A stretch of DNA of 25,057 nt from Betaproteobacteria bacterium (GTDB lineage Bacteria; Pseudomonadota; Gammaproteobacteria; Burkholderiales; Usitatibacteraceae), in assembly GCA_025362705.1 (NCBI GenBank), contig JANYFH010000101.1:1-25057 (forward strand), given 5' to 3'. The notes beneath the pieces were generated by a model. That model had not been told where the DNA came from, did no database searches, and saw only the letters and a list, made by a program, of their open reading frames with translations. Numbering within the stretch: the stretch's first letter is position 1; every line of letters begins with the position of its first letter. This document shows, in pieces, positions 8,030-16,607 of the stretch. A program made the translations under genes and the position numbers.

Positions 8030-9319
8030 CTATTTTTTGACTTGTGCGAGTACGTTGCTGGTCCACGCGAGACGCTCGATCAATGTTTTGAGAAATTGGC
8101 GGTTGAAACGCAACTGACAAGCGTCCGAGAGTTGTTCAAGCTGGACATCCTGAATGCGCAGCAACTGTACCTCGGATACGGCGATGATTGAAGCGGTGCG
8201 ACGCGAGTTGTCGCCGGAGAGATAGGCCATTTCGCCGAAACAGTCGCCGTCTTTCAACACGTTCAGCAGCTTGTCATCCTTGGTGACCTTGACTTGTCCG
8301 GCGACGATGATGAAAAACGCATGGCCGACGTCGCCCTCGAGCAGCAGACTTTGCTCACGCGAATGCACTTCCCAACCGGCTCCACGCAGCACTTCCCAGA
8401 GCTCTGAATCGCGAAAGTCGCGGAAGAAATCGAGTTTTCTGAGCGCATTGAATTTCTCGGCCGAGGAAATCTCGAACGAGTATTTTTCAAGTTGCGGGAA
8501 GGTGTCGGCCAGATCGCGGGCCATCGCGTACCAGGCGGGGTAGCGTTTGGCTGGATCGCGCGCCATCGCTTTTTCGACAATGGCAACCAGCTCGTCCGGA
8601 ATATCGGGCCTGATGGTTTTAAGCGGGGTGGCTGTATCGTTCAGAATCTTGTTGATCATCGCCACCGCACTGGCTGCCTGAAACGGCAACCGGCCAGCCA
8701 GCAATTCATACATGGTCACACCGAGCGAGTAAATATCGGTTTGCACCGACGGCGGCTCTTCGTTGATTTGTTCCGGGGCCATGTAGGCGGGTGAGCCGAC
8801 GAAGCCATCAATCTGCGTATGGGTTGCCTGCGAAATTTGCGCGGTACCGAAGTCGGAAATCTTGATGTCGTCGCGCTCGGAGAGCAGGATATTGGCTGAT
8901 TTGATATCGCGATGAATGACACCGTTCTGGAACGCGTAGTCGAGTGCCCGGCAGGCTTTGAAAATGATCAGTACCGCCTGTCGCACCGGCAATAAATTGG
9001 TCTCTGTACAGAATTTTTTGAGTGATCCGCCGCCGACATATTCCATGACGATGTAACGGTTTTCGCCCTCGATCACTGCATCGTAAACGCCGACGATATT
9101 GGGGTGCGACATCTTGCCGACCATGGCAGCTTCGTTAAGAAACAGCTTTTCGAAACGCCGCGCTTCTTCAACACCCATGTCTTCGTCCGGCGTGACGACC
9201 TTGATCGCTACTTTGCGTTCGTTGAACTGGTCTTCACCGAGGTAAACGATCGCCGTCGCACCGCGGCCCAATTCAGACACGATGTTGTACTTGCCGATCT
9301 TGGCCGGGCGATTTTGCAT
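8030..9319 (-). CDS. Ser/Thr protein kinase with C-terminal cyclic-nucleotide-binding domain
   Basis: The 429-residue protein is a Hanks-type kinase (about residues 10-270) fused to a Crp/cAMP-binding-like domain (about 300-415). Kinase motifs are complete: glycine loop GRGATAIVY (18-26), Lys40 in VAIK, Glu63, HRDIKSAN (136-143, catalytic Asp138), Asp156 in DFG, and APE at 181-183. The C-terminal domain shows VIVAGQVKVTKDD-like IVAGQVKVTKDDKLLNVLKDGDCFGEMAYLSGDNSRR, with the FGEMAYL and Arg pattern of the phosphate-binding cassette. There is no membrane segment, so it should be cytoplasmic. It may be a nucleotide-gated kinase; ligand and substrates are unknown. It shares strand with the che genes, but the 309-nt gap argues for separate transcription. 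Confidence 0.95.
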   Translation of the reverse strand: MQNRPAKIGKYNIVSELGRGATAIVYLGEDQFNERKVAIKVVTPDEDMGVEEARRFEKLFLNEAAMVGKMSHPNIVGVYDAVIEGENRYIVMEYVGGGSLKKFCTETNLLPVRQAVLIIFKACRALDYAFQNGVIHRDIKSANILLSERDDIKISDFGTAQISQATHTQIDGFVGSPAYMAPEQINEEPPSVQTDIYSLGVTMYELLAGRLPFQAASAVAMINKILNDTATPLKTIRPDIPDELVAIVEKAMARDPAKRYPAWYAMARDLADTFPQLEKYSFEISSAEKFNALRKLDFFRDFRDSELWEVLRGAGWEVHSREQSLLLEGDVGHAFFIIVAGQVKVTKDDKLLNVLKDGDCFGEMAYLSGDNSRRTASIIAVSEVQLLRIQDVQLEQLSDACQLRFNRQFLKTLIERLAWTSNVLAQVKK

Positions 9320-9441
9320 TTTTGCGATGGCGGTGAGAAGTTTTTTCTTAGAATCGAAATCAGGTTTCAGCGATTAGGCATTGTTTTCCAACGAGTTTAA
9401 CTGATTGAGTAGCTTGCCGTGCGGGTTTTCATTTTCCGCAA

Positions 9442-10551
9442 CTAACGCGGCAACATGGCTCCCAGCTTCGCAAAACCGTTGGCGGAAATATCGGTCGCCG
9501 CAAGTGTGCCTGCTGTGCGTGCGTGGATGTAATTATTGAACATTGATCGTTCGTATGCAGGATCGTAATGATTCACCAGCATGTTTTCGACGAATTCGTT
9601 CCATTGTGCGGATTGGGCGAGTTGCTTCCATGCGTCAATCTGTTGCCTGGGATGAAGCGCTTTCAGGCAGTCGAGCTTGTAAAAGAGGAGATCCCGGTTG
9701 TTGATCAAGTGCACGTATTCTTCGCGCAATAACTGCGCCCGCAGCGACTCTGGCGTCACTACTTCAAAACATGCGCCGACCCACATACGCTCGATCAGCG
9801 GTTGCGGCACGCGCAAGTTGCCGACTTTTTTGCTTTCGGCTTCAACATAAACCGGGCGTGTCGGATCGAAGGCCGAAAGCGCCAGCCAGATGCGGCTTTC
9901 AAATAATTTTTGCGCCGGTTGTGCCGCGTCCGGCAGATCACCCAGCACCGAGCCTTTGTGGGCAGCTAATTTTTCCAGATCGAGTACCTGCGCGCCGGTT
10001 ACAGCGAGTGCTTCCAGCAGGCGGCTCTTTCCGGAGCCGGTGCGTCCACAAATGACGTGGTAGCGAAATCGGGCGGGAAGGCTATCGAGGTCGGCAATCA
10101 CCTGCCCGCGCCAGCTTTTGTAGCCGCCTTCGAGCTGTAACGCACTCCAGCCGATGCTGCGCAGGATGTGTGCCATCGCGCCCGAACGTGCGCCACCACG
10201 CCAGCAATAGATCAGCGGCTTCCAGCCTTTTGGCTTGTCGCGAAACGAGGCGTCGATGTGCGCGCCAATATTTCGCGCGACCATTGCCGCACCAACTTTC
10301 TTGGCTTCAAACGCGGACACCTGTTTATAGATGGTGCCGACTTCCATGCGCTCGGCATCACTCAATACTGGATGATTGACCGCGCCTGGAACATGGTCGA
10401 TGGCAAATTCACTGGGGCTTCGGACATCGATGATCGAATCAAAAACACCGAGCGCGTCAAGTGTCAATGGCAGTGCCTGCGTGCCGGATTGCGCCCGGGC
10501 TCGATGTGCGTTTTCAGAAGCATTCATGCTCGTACTTGCCATCGCGGTCAT
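9442..10551 (-). CDS. mnmH: tRNA 2-selenouridine synthase (MnmH/SelU, YbbB family)
   Basis: The 369-residue enzyme replaces sulfur by selenium in the 2-thiouridine at the tRNA wobble position, using selenophosphate (geranylated intermediate). It has an N-terminal rhodanese domain with catalytic Cys116 in YCWRGGARSG and a P-loop domain with GRTGSGKS at 169-176; the stretch VYVEAESKKVGNLRVP near 234-249 and IHARTAG near the C-terminus are also family-typical. Its ATG overlaps the stop of the tesA-like gene by four bases (10548-10551), suggesting coupled translation; two further in-frame ATGs at codons 4 and 9 are possible starts. The selenophosphate needed would come from the selD gene at 19712-20776. 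Confidence 0.96.
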   Translation of the reverse strand: MTAMASTSMNASENAHRARAQSGTQALPLTLDALGVFDSIIDVRSPSEFAIDHVPGAVNHPVLSDAERMEVGTIYKQVSAFEAKKVGAAMVARNIGAHIDASFRDKPKGWKPLIYCWRGGARSGAMAHILRSIGWSALQLEGGYKSWRGQVIADLDSLPARFRYHVICGRTGSGKSRLLEALAVTGAQVLDLEKLAAHKGSVLGDLPDAAQPAQKLFESRIWLALSAFDPTRPVYVEAESKKVGNLRVPQPLIERMWVGACFEVVTPESLRAQLLREEYVHLINNRDLLFYKLDCLKALHPRQQIDAWKQLAQSAQWNEFVENMLVNHYDPAYERSMFNNYIHARTAGTLAATDISANGFAKLGAMLPR

Positions 10552-11255
10552 CGCCGTAGCGTCGCGCTGGTCTTGCCGATGGCTTGCCAGACGGCGGGGG
10601 CCACATTGTCGAGAATTTTCGGCTGGGCGGCGGCAATGGGGTGCAGATGATCGGTTTGAAAGAGTTCGAGTTTGTCGGCGATACCCTCAAGCAGGAATGG
10701 CACAAAAGGCAATTTGTATTTGACCGCAAGGTCGGCATACATATCGCGAAATTGTTGAGCGTATTCGAGTCCGTAGTTCGGCGGAATCTGGATACCGACC
10801 AGCACCACCCGCGCACTCGCTGCACGCGCCGCATTGATGATCGCCTCGAGATTCTTGCGGGTATCGGCATTCGGCAATCCACGCAGGCCATCGTTTGCAC
10901 CAAGGGCTAACACCACAATGGTCGGGCTGAGTCGGGCCAGATCGGTTTTAATACGACTTAGGCCGCCACGCGTGGTTTCACCGCTGATACTGGCGTTGAC
11001 GACTGCGATACCCTGGGGTTGAAGTTTCGCTTCCATTAACGCAACCCAGCCGTCTTTTACGTTGATGCCATACGCGGCAGAGAGGCTATCTCCATAAATC
11101 ATTACGCGTTCGCGGACATCGGCGTTTTCTTTTGCCGCGACCGGGAACGCTGCGGTCAGCAACATGGTCAGAGTAGCCATAATCGCAAACAAGCTTGCCG
11201 GCATCGATTTCACCAGCGGTTTGCTTGAAAACTGCGTATTGACGCCAACCTTCAT
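10548..11255 (-). CDS. tesA: TesA-like periplasmic SGNH esterase/thioesterase
   Basis: From the ATG at 11255 the product has 235 residues with a signal-peptide-like start (hydrophobic stretch about 19-40 ending in AFPVAA). SGNH catalytic residues are visible: Ser57 in GDSLSAAYG, Gly92 region SGETT, Asn121 in GANDGLRG, and Asp202/His205 in DHLHP. TesA (acyl-CoA thioesterase I / arylesterase / lysophospholipase) hydrolyses ester and thioester bonds in the periplasm. An upstream extension to 11360 is open but carries no motif and would put the signal peptide too far inside; a second possible start is the ATG at 11204. The gene is divergent from the YbbA/YbbP pair, as in E. coli, and coupled to mnmH downstream. 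Confidence 0.92.
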   Translation of the reverse strand: MKVGVNTQFSSKPLVKSMPASLFAIMATLTMLLTAAFPVAAKENADVRERVMIYGDSLSAAYGINVKDGWVALMEAKLQPQGIAVVNASISGETTRGGLSRIKTDLARLSPTIVVLALGANDGLRGLPNADTRKNLEAIINAARAASARVVLVGIQIPPNYGLEYAQQFRDMYADLAVKYKLPFVPFLLEGIADKLELFQTDHLHPIAAAQPKILDNVAPAVWQAIGKTSATLRR

Positions 11256-11489
11256 AGAGTATTTTCCATTTCGATACATATTTCGTCGTTTCATCAGAAA
11301 ACAAGGGCGCGTCCGGACGCGTTCCGCCAAAATCCTCCCGCCTGATATTGCACAACGCACAGTTCAAAGATTCCAATGACATCGCTTACTGCCCCGACTG
11401 CCGGTGCATTATCCTCTCTCAAGGACGCCGCGCCTCATCATGTCACGCGCCAAACATCTTCCGAATCAAACTCATCCACCAAGCAAACC

Positions 11490-12212
11490 ATGACCGATAC
11501 AGGCTCCAACTCCAAAAGCAATTTTATTGTTCGCGTCGAACACTTGACCAAACGTGTATCGACCACCGACGCCGAGTTGATCATTGTCAATCGCGCTCAT
11601 TTTAACGTTGAGTCTGGCGATACGATTGCTGTCGTCGGTGCGTCCGGTTCGGGTAAATCCACGCTGCTCGGGCTCATGGCCGGATTGGACACTCCCACGG
11701 AGGGGAAAGTTTTCATCAACGACGAGGATCTGTTTGCACTCAACGAGGATGGCCGTGCCAAATTACGCGGGCGGCTTGTGGGTTTTGTGTTCCAGTCGTT
11801 TCAGTTGCTGCCGTCCCTTACCGCGCTGGAAAACGTGATGCTGCCGCTTGAGCTCGCTGGAGTCGCCGATGCGGCAAGTCGCGCCAGATCGATTCTTGAT
11901 CGTGTTGGCTTGAGCGCGCGCGTAAAACACTATCCAAAACAGCTCTCCGGAGGCGAGCAGCAGCGGGTGGCTATCGCCCGCGCATTTGTGACCGAACCCA
12001 AGTTGCTGTTTGCCGATGAGCCAACCGGAAATCTGGATGCCAAAACCGGACGCGCGATGATCGATCTGCTGTTTGAGTTGAATCGTGAGCGCGGCACCAC
12101 ATTGATTCTCGTCACCCACGACGCGGGGTTGGCAGCGCGCTGCGGACGGCGTTTGACCATTGATGCCGGTATCGTGAGTACCGAGGATCATCAAACCGCA
12201 ATGGCTATGTGA
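11490..12212 (+). CDS. ybbA: ABC transporter ATP-binding protein, YbbA type
   Basis: From the ATG at 11490 the product has 240 residues. Walker A is GASGSGKST (50-58), Q-loop VFQSFQLLPS (100-109), signature LSGGEQQR (152-159), Walker B LLFADEP (172-178) and switch His210. It belongs to the LolD/MacB-like ATPases that drive FtsX-type permeases in mechanotransmission rather than classical transport. An in-frame ATG at 11376 exists, but the extra 38 residues are low complexity and precede the domain. The permease starts 6 nt after the stop, so the two form one unit. The start region faces the tesA-like gene (11255), leaving about 230 nt for divergent promoters. Confidence 0.93.
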   Translation: MTDTGSNSKSNFIVRVEHLTKRVSTTDAELIIVNRAHFNVESGDTIAVVGASGSGKSTLLGLMAGLDTPTEGKVFINDEDLFALNEDGRAKLRGRLVGFVFQSFQLLPSLTALENVMLPLELAGVADAASRARSILDRVGLSARVKHYPKQLSGGEQQRVAIARAFVTEPKLLFADEPTGNLDAKTGRAMIDLLFELNRERGTTLILVTHDAGLAARCGRRLTIDAGIVSTEDHQTAMAM

Positions 12213-12218
12213 TTTGCT

Positions 12219-14720
12219 ATGAACAAGATCACCCTTGCACTTCGCATGTTCCGTCGTAACGCCAAATCGATAGAGGCGCGCGTGCTGCTGGTGGCGTTGC
12301 TGATCGCCGTGATGAGTGTGACCACGGTGTCATTTTTTGCCGATCGCGTTGAGTCCGCCTTAAATCGCCAAGCCAGCGAATTGATCGCGGCCGATGCGGT
12401 TGTGCTGACCGACAAACCGATCGCATCCAAATTCCGTGAAGAAGCCATTCGCCAGAATCTCAAAACCGCTGAGGCGACAACTTTTCCCAGCATGGTATCG
12501 GGCGACCAGGAAAATGGGCAGGGCGTCAATCTGGCTGAGCTGAAAGCGATCACCGATGGATTTCCGTTGCGCGGAAAAATTCGCATTGCCGACTATCCAG
12601 GTGCTACAGCCCGCGATGCCGTCGGTGTTCCCGCACCCGGTAGCGTGTGGGTACCCGAGATTCTTTTGGCGCGTATCCATGCCAAGGTTGGTGACGAGCT
12701 GCGGGTCGGCGCATTGAAGCTTAAAGTAGCGGCGATCATCATTAAAGAACCGGACAGCGTGCTCGATTATTTCGGCATTGCGCCGCGGGTGATGCTGAAT
12801 ATGCAGGACCTCGCAGGAACCAGGCTCATGCAGGTCGGCAGTCGCGCAACCTATCGTTTTTTGCTTTCCGGCGAGCCGAAAGCTGTCGAGGAATTTCGCC
12901 AGACATTCGCCGGCAAATTGCAGCGCGGTGAACGTATTGAAGGCGTTCGCGATGCACGTTCCGAAGTGCGGGTTGCACTTGAACGCGCGCAACGTTTTCT
13001 CGGTCTGGCGGCGTTACTTTCGGTGGTACTGGCGTCGGTGGCGGTAGCACTCGCGGCACGACGGTTTTCGCAACGGCAGATGGATAGTGCGGCGATGATG
13101 CGCTGCCTCGGGGCGACGCAAGCGGACATTTTTTCGTTGAATTTCATCCAGTTTCTTGTTCTGGGCGTGGCCGCTTGTATCATCGGTACCACAGCAGGTT
13201 TTGCGGCGCAAGGCGTGCTCGCGGCAATGCTGTCGGGCTTTCTCACTGTCGAACTGCCCGCGCCTACGTTTGTCCCGGCCATTCAGGGCACTGCCATTGG
13301 CCTCGTGTTGCTACTTGGCTTTACGCTTCCACCGCTCTTGTCGTTGCGCAAAGTGTCGACGTTGCGGGTGCTGCGTCGCGATATCGATCCCTTTGATGCA
13401 GCCGCTACGTTCGCGTACGTACTCGGATTTGCCACGCTCGCCGCACTCATCATCTGGCGCGCAGGTGATATCAAGTTGGGAGCTATCGCGGTGGGGGGAT
13501 TTGTGAGTGCGCTTGCGGTCGCGGCGCTGGCGGGATGGTTGTTGATCAATTTTGCGGCCAAATTGCGCGGCGCTGCGTCAGGGTCGTGGCGCTACGGCAT
13601 CGCGAACATGAAGCGGCACGCGGGCGGCAGTCTCGTGCAGATCATGGCGCTTGGCCTTGGTTTGATGGCAATGCTGCTCCTGACATTGGTCCGTACCGAC
13701 CTTATCGCCGGTTGGCAAAACTCGATCAAGCCAGACATGCCGAACCGTTTTGTGATCAATATTCAGAGCGATCAATTGGCGGAGGTCAAAAATTACTTTG
13801 CCGCCCGCAAAATGAACACGCCCGATTTGTACCCGATGGTGCGTGGACGTCTGGTTGAGATCAACGAAAAACCGTTGGTGCCCACAAGCTACAACGATGA
13901 ACGCGCCAAGCGTACCAGCGAGCGCGAATTCAATCTGTCGTGGGCAGCAAAGATGCAGGCTGATAACAAGATTGTCGCTGGAAAATTCTGGTCTTCCGAC
14001 ACCACAGAAAAACAGTTTTCTGTCGAGGAGGGAATCGCCAAATCACTCGGCATCAAGCTAGACGATAGCCTGACTTACGACATCGCCGGATCGCGTTTCA
14101 CGGCAAAAGTCACCAGCTTGAGAAAAGTCGAGTGGGATTCATTCAAGGCGAACTTTTTCGTCATTGCCAGCCCCGGCGTGCTCGATAACTATCCGGCAAG
14201 TTACATCACCAGTTTTCATCTACCTGCGGGCGATGAGACAGTCGTGAACGGTTTGGTGAAGCAGTTCCCCAATGTCTCGGTCATTGATCTCACTGCCATC
14301 ATGAATCAGGTGCGTACGATCACCAATCAGGTGGCCGATGCGGTTTCGTTTGTGTTCATGTTTGCGCTGGCGGCGGGACTGGTTGTGCTTTATGCAGCCA
14401 TTGCGGCCACGCAGGATGAGCGCGTGTTTGATGCCGCAATCATGCGCACACTGGGCGCCAGTAGAAAGCAGATGATGGTGGTGCAGCTTGCTGAATTTCT
14501 GGCGATCGGATTGTTATCGGGTTTGATCGCCAGCGGCGGTTCGATGGCCTTGGCAACGGTGTTGTCTGACAAGGTGCTCGGCGTGCCATACGCCTTAAAC
14601 ATGATGATTCCACTGATCGGCGTTGCTGGCGGTGGAATCGGCATTGCGCTGGCAGGGCTGCTGGGGACGCGCAAGGCGGTATCGACACCACCGCTGGTGA
14701 CGATTCGTGGGGTTGCGTGA
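12219..14720 (+). CDS. ybbP: FtsX-like ABC permease, YbbP type
   Basis: The 833-residue membrane protein has one N-terminal membrane segment (about 22-42, RVLLVALLIAVMSVTTVSFF), a large periplasmic domain, a first FtsX core with several segments between about 260 and 450, a second periplasmic domain (about 500-690) and a final FtsX core (about 700-825). The motif DSAAMMRCLGATQADIF in the first core and DAAIMRTLGASRKQMMVVQLAEF in the second are the duplicated cytoplasmic coupling helices that contact the ATPase. Together with the upstream ATPase and the divergent TesA-like esterase it forms a gene set kept together across proteobacteria; the substrate is not established (a role in moving or releasing lipid-like molecules has been suggested from the tesA linkage). 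Confidence 0.95.
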   Translation: MNKITLALRMFRRNAKSIEARVLLVALLIAVMSVTTVSFFADRVESALNRQASELIAADAVVLTDKPIASKFREEAIRQNLKTAEATTFPSMVSGDQENGQGVNLAELKAITDGFPLRGKIRIADYPGATARDAVGVPAPGSVWVPEILLARIHAKVGDELRVGALKLKVAAIIIKEPDSVLDYFGIAPRVMLNMQDLAGTRLMQVGSRATYRFLLSGEPKAVEEFRQTFAGKLQRGERIEGVRDARSEVRVALERAQRFLGLAALLSVVLASVAVALAARRFSQRQMDSAAMMRCLGATQADIFSLNFIQFLVLGVAACIIGTTAGFAAQGVLAAMLSGFLTVELPAPTFVPAIQGTAIGLVLLLGFTLPPLLSLRKVSTLRVLRRDIDPFDAAATFAYVLGFATLAALIIWRAGDIKLGAIAVGGFVSALAVAALAGWLLINFAAKLRGAASGSWRYGIANMKRHAGGSLVQIMALGLGLMAMLLLTLVRTDLIAGWQNSIKPDMPNRFVINIQSDQLAEVKNYFAARKMNTPDLYPMVRGRLVEINEKPLVPTSYNDERAKRTSEREFNLSWAAKMQADNKIVAGKFWSSDTTEKQFSVEEGIAKSLGIKLDDSLTYDIAGSRFTAKVTSLRKVEWDSFKANFFVIASPGVLDNYPASYITSFHLPAGDETVVNGLVKQFPNVSVIDLTAIMNQVRTITNQVADAVSFVFMFALAAGLVVLYAAIAATQDERVFDAAIMRTLGASRKQMMVVQLAEFLAIGLLSGLIASGGSMALATVLSDKVLGVPYALNMMIPLIGVAGGGIGIALAGLLGTRKAVSTPPLVTIRGVA

Positions 14721-14742
14721 TCGCGGATCAGAAAAAAAGAAT

Positions 14743-14806
14743 CTCCAACACTGGTGAGGCTCTCAGGCCACAAGTGCCTGAAACGCCGCGCCAATGCTGG
14801 ACTTTG
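14743..14806 (+). repeat. Structured repeat, copy A
   Basis: An imperfect palindrome with outer arms TCCAaCAcTGG and CCAaTGcTGGA and an inner perfect hairpin CAGGC-cacaagt-GCCTG. It shares CTGGTG, a CTCAG-like block and CGCCAAtGCTGG with copies at 5915-5982 (minus) and 19626-19692. It begins about 22 nt after the ybbP stop and is followed by a T-rich run (14808-14815), so this copy might act as a rho-independent terminator for ybbAP. The fold and the sequence sharing are seen; terminator function is inferred. Confidence 0.65.
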
Positions 14807-14904
14807 TCTTTTTTTGGTGGCGAATGCAGCATTAATTGAATCGCCAGTAAAGGGTATGATGCTGCTATCCGGATTCGGCTTGTTTTTTTGTCAAGGAGTA
14901 TTAA

Positions 14905-15999
14905 ATGGATCGTCGTTCATTTCTGAAAGTGGGTGCAACTTCGCCTCTCGCGTTTACCGCCAGTGCCATTTTCCCGGGGGCAATCAGTTCAGCGCTGGCA
15001 CAAAGCAGCCCGGCGTGGCGGGTTTTTGAAGTCACCACGCGGGTCGAGATATTGAAGCCCGCTGGCACGTCGCGCATCTGGGTACCAACGCCGATGACGG
15101 TGGATACAAGTTACCAAAAAAACCTGGGTACGCAGTTTGTCGCGGAGACTGGCGGCATAACGACCGGCCAGCAAATGAATGACTGGGGGTTGGGCATCGT
15201 CAGTGCCGAATTTCCGGCTGGCAGCAAACCTGTATTGACCGTTACCAGCAAATTTGCGACCGCTGATTATGGCGTTGATCCATCAAAAGGGCGCGGCATG
15301 ATGGCGAGCGCGGATGAGCAGAAACGCTTTCTCAAACCATCCGAGTTGTTGCCTACCGATGGCATCGTCAAAACCACGGCTGATGGCATTACCAAGGGCA
15401 TTAAGGGCGACGTGGAAAAGGCGCGCGCGCTCTACGAGTGGATCGTTGAGAATACCTATCGCGATGCGAAAGTGCGCGGATGTGGTGTAGGCGATGTGAA
15501 ATTCATGCTCGAAAATAAATCGTTCGGCGGCAAGTGCGGTGATTTGAACGCCTTGTTTGTGGCACTTGCGCGCGCATCCGGCATTCCCGCGCGCGATGTC
15601 TACGGCATTCGCGTGGCAGATTCCAAACGCGGTTACAAGTCGTTGGGAAAATCGGGCGAAATCACCAAGGCACAACATTGCCGTGCAGAGTTCTATGCGC
15701 AAAATATCGGCTGGATTCCAGTTGATCCTGCGGACGTGCGCAAAGTCATTCTCGAAGAAGAGGGCGGCAAAAAAATCGACGACCCGAAAGTCGTTGCCGC
15801 GCGCGGATTTTTATGGGGTAACTGGGAAATGAACTGGCTTGCACTGAATTACGCGCACGACGTGGCGCTGCCTGGCTCGACCAAGCCAAAGCTGGGATTC
15901 TTTATGTACCCCAATGGAGAAACGGCCGACGGCCGCCTCGATCAACTGGATCCGGATAACTTCAAGTACACAATTACGTCCAAAGAGCTGTCGGCGTAA
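14905..15999 (+). CDS. Exported transglutaminase-like (cysteine protease fold) protein
   Basis: The 364-residue protein starts with a twin-arginine signal (MDRRSFLKVGA, hydrophobic stretch to about residue 32, AxA-type end at ALA), so it is probably exported folded. A transglutaminase-like core follows, with a full catalytic triad: Cys211 in GGKCGDLNALFVAL, His258 in AQHCRAEFY and Asp274 in WIPVDPADV. In bacteria such proteins are usually proteases or amidases rather than cross-linking enzymes. A strong ribosome-binding site (AAGGAG at 14893-14898) fixes the start. The gene stands alone between structured repeat A and a terminator at 16021-16048. Substrate unknown. Confidence 0.93.
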   Translation: MDRRSFLKVGATSPLAFTASAIFPGAISSALAQSSPAWRVFEVTTRVEILKPAGTSRIWVPTPMTVDTSYQKNLGTQFVAETGGITTGQQMNDWGLGIVSAEFPAGSKPVLTVTSKFATADYGVDPSKGRGMMASADEQKRFLKPSELLPTDGIVKTTADGITKGIKGDVEKARALYEWIVENTYRDAKVRGCGVGDVKFMLENKSFGGKCGDLNALFVALARASGIPARDVYGIRVADSKRGYKSLGKSGEITKAQHCRAEFYAQNIGWIPVDPADVRKVILEEEGGKKIDDPKVVAARGFLWGNWEMNWLALNYAHDVALPGSTKPKLGFFMYPNGETADGRLDQLDPDNFKYTITSKELSA

Positions 16000-16020
16000 T
16001 TTCTGCAAGTAAATGCCAAG

Positions 16021-16048
16021 CCGCGACGTCGATCACGTCGCGGTTTTT
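16021..16048 (+). terminator. Rho-independent terminator after the transglutaminase-like gene
   Basis: A perfect 8-bp stem CCGCGACG / CGTCGCGG with a 7-nt loop (16021-16043) is followed by TTTTT (16044-16048), 22 nt beyond the stop codon. It separates the transglutaminase-like gene from the following tlpA-egtD run, which therefore should have its own promoter. Confidence 0.9.
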
Positions 16049-16077
16049 CTTTGCCACGTTAATTGAGTGCCGGCCTT

Positions 16078-16602
16078 ATGTTACGTCCCCGCATATTTCT
16101 TGCCTGTGCTGCATGTGTTGCGACAAGCGTTTTGCTGTTGTCATCGGCAGCGGTCGCCGCAGAATTGAAACAGTGGAAGGGTGGCAAAACACCACCACTG
16201 GCATTGAAAGACATGCAAGGTCAGGTGCGTTCGCTCGACCAATTCAAAGGCAGGGTCGTCGTCATTAATTTCTGGGCGACATGGTGTGAGCCGTGCATCG
16301 AAGAAATGCCGTCATTGCAACACCTCAAAGACCGTGACGGCACTGGGCTCATCGAGGTTATGGGAGTGAATCTGGCTGAAGGCGAAACACGTATCAAAAC
16401 TTTTACGGATAAAACAGGTACGTCATTTCCGATTCTGCTGGATCGCGACGGTGTGGCAAAGAAAGACTGGAAAGTGAATGGCGTGCCGGCCACGTTCGTA
16501 CTCGATACGAAAGGTCGCATTCGGTATACGTACGTGGGCGAACTGGATTTCGGCGACAAAAAGATTGAAGCACAAATCATGCGCCTGGCCTCCAAAAAAT
16601 AA
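16078..16602 (+). CDS. TlpA-like thioredoxin-fold oxidoreductase, exported or membrane-anchored
   Basis: The 174-residue protein has an N-terminal hydrophobic signal (about residues 5-28, ending AAVAA) and a TlpA/ResA-type thioredoxin fold. The redox motif is WATWCEPC with Cys70 and Cys73, followed by Glu-Glu-Met-Pro, and the cis-proline loop is GVPATF. It should reduce disulfides outside the cytoplasm. A TTG at 16063 in frame would add five residues; the ATG at 16078 places the signal peptide better. egtD begins 5 nt after the stop, so they are probably co-transcribed. Such redoxins usually serve cytochrome maturation; a link to thiol or selenol chemistry is suggested only by position. Confidence 0.92.
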   Translation: MLRPRIFLACAACVATSVLLLSSAAVAAELKQWKGGKTPPLALKDMQGQVRSLDQFKGRVVVINFWATWCEPCIEEMPSLQHLKDRDGTGLIEVMGVNLAEGETRIKTFTDKTGTSFPILLDRDGVAKKDWKVNGVPATFVLDTKGRIRYTYVGELDFGDKKIEAQIMRLASKK

Positions 16603-16607
16603 ATGAC

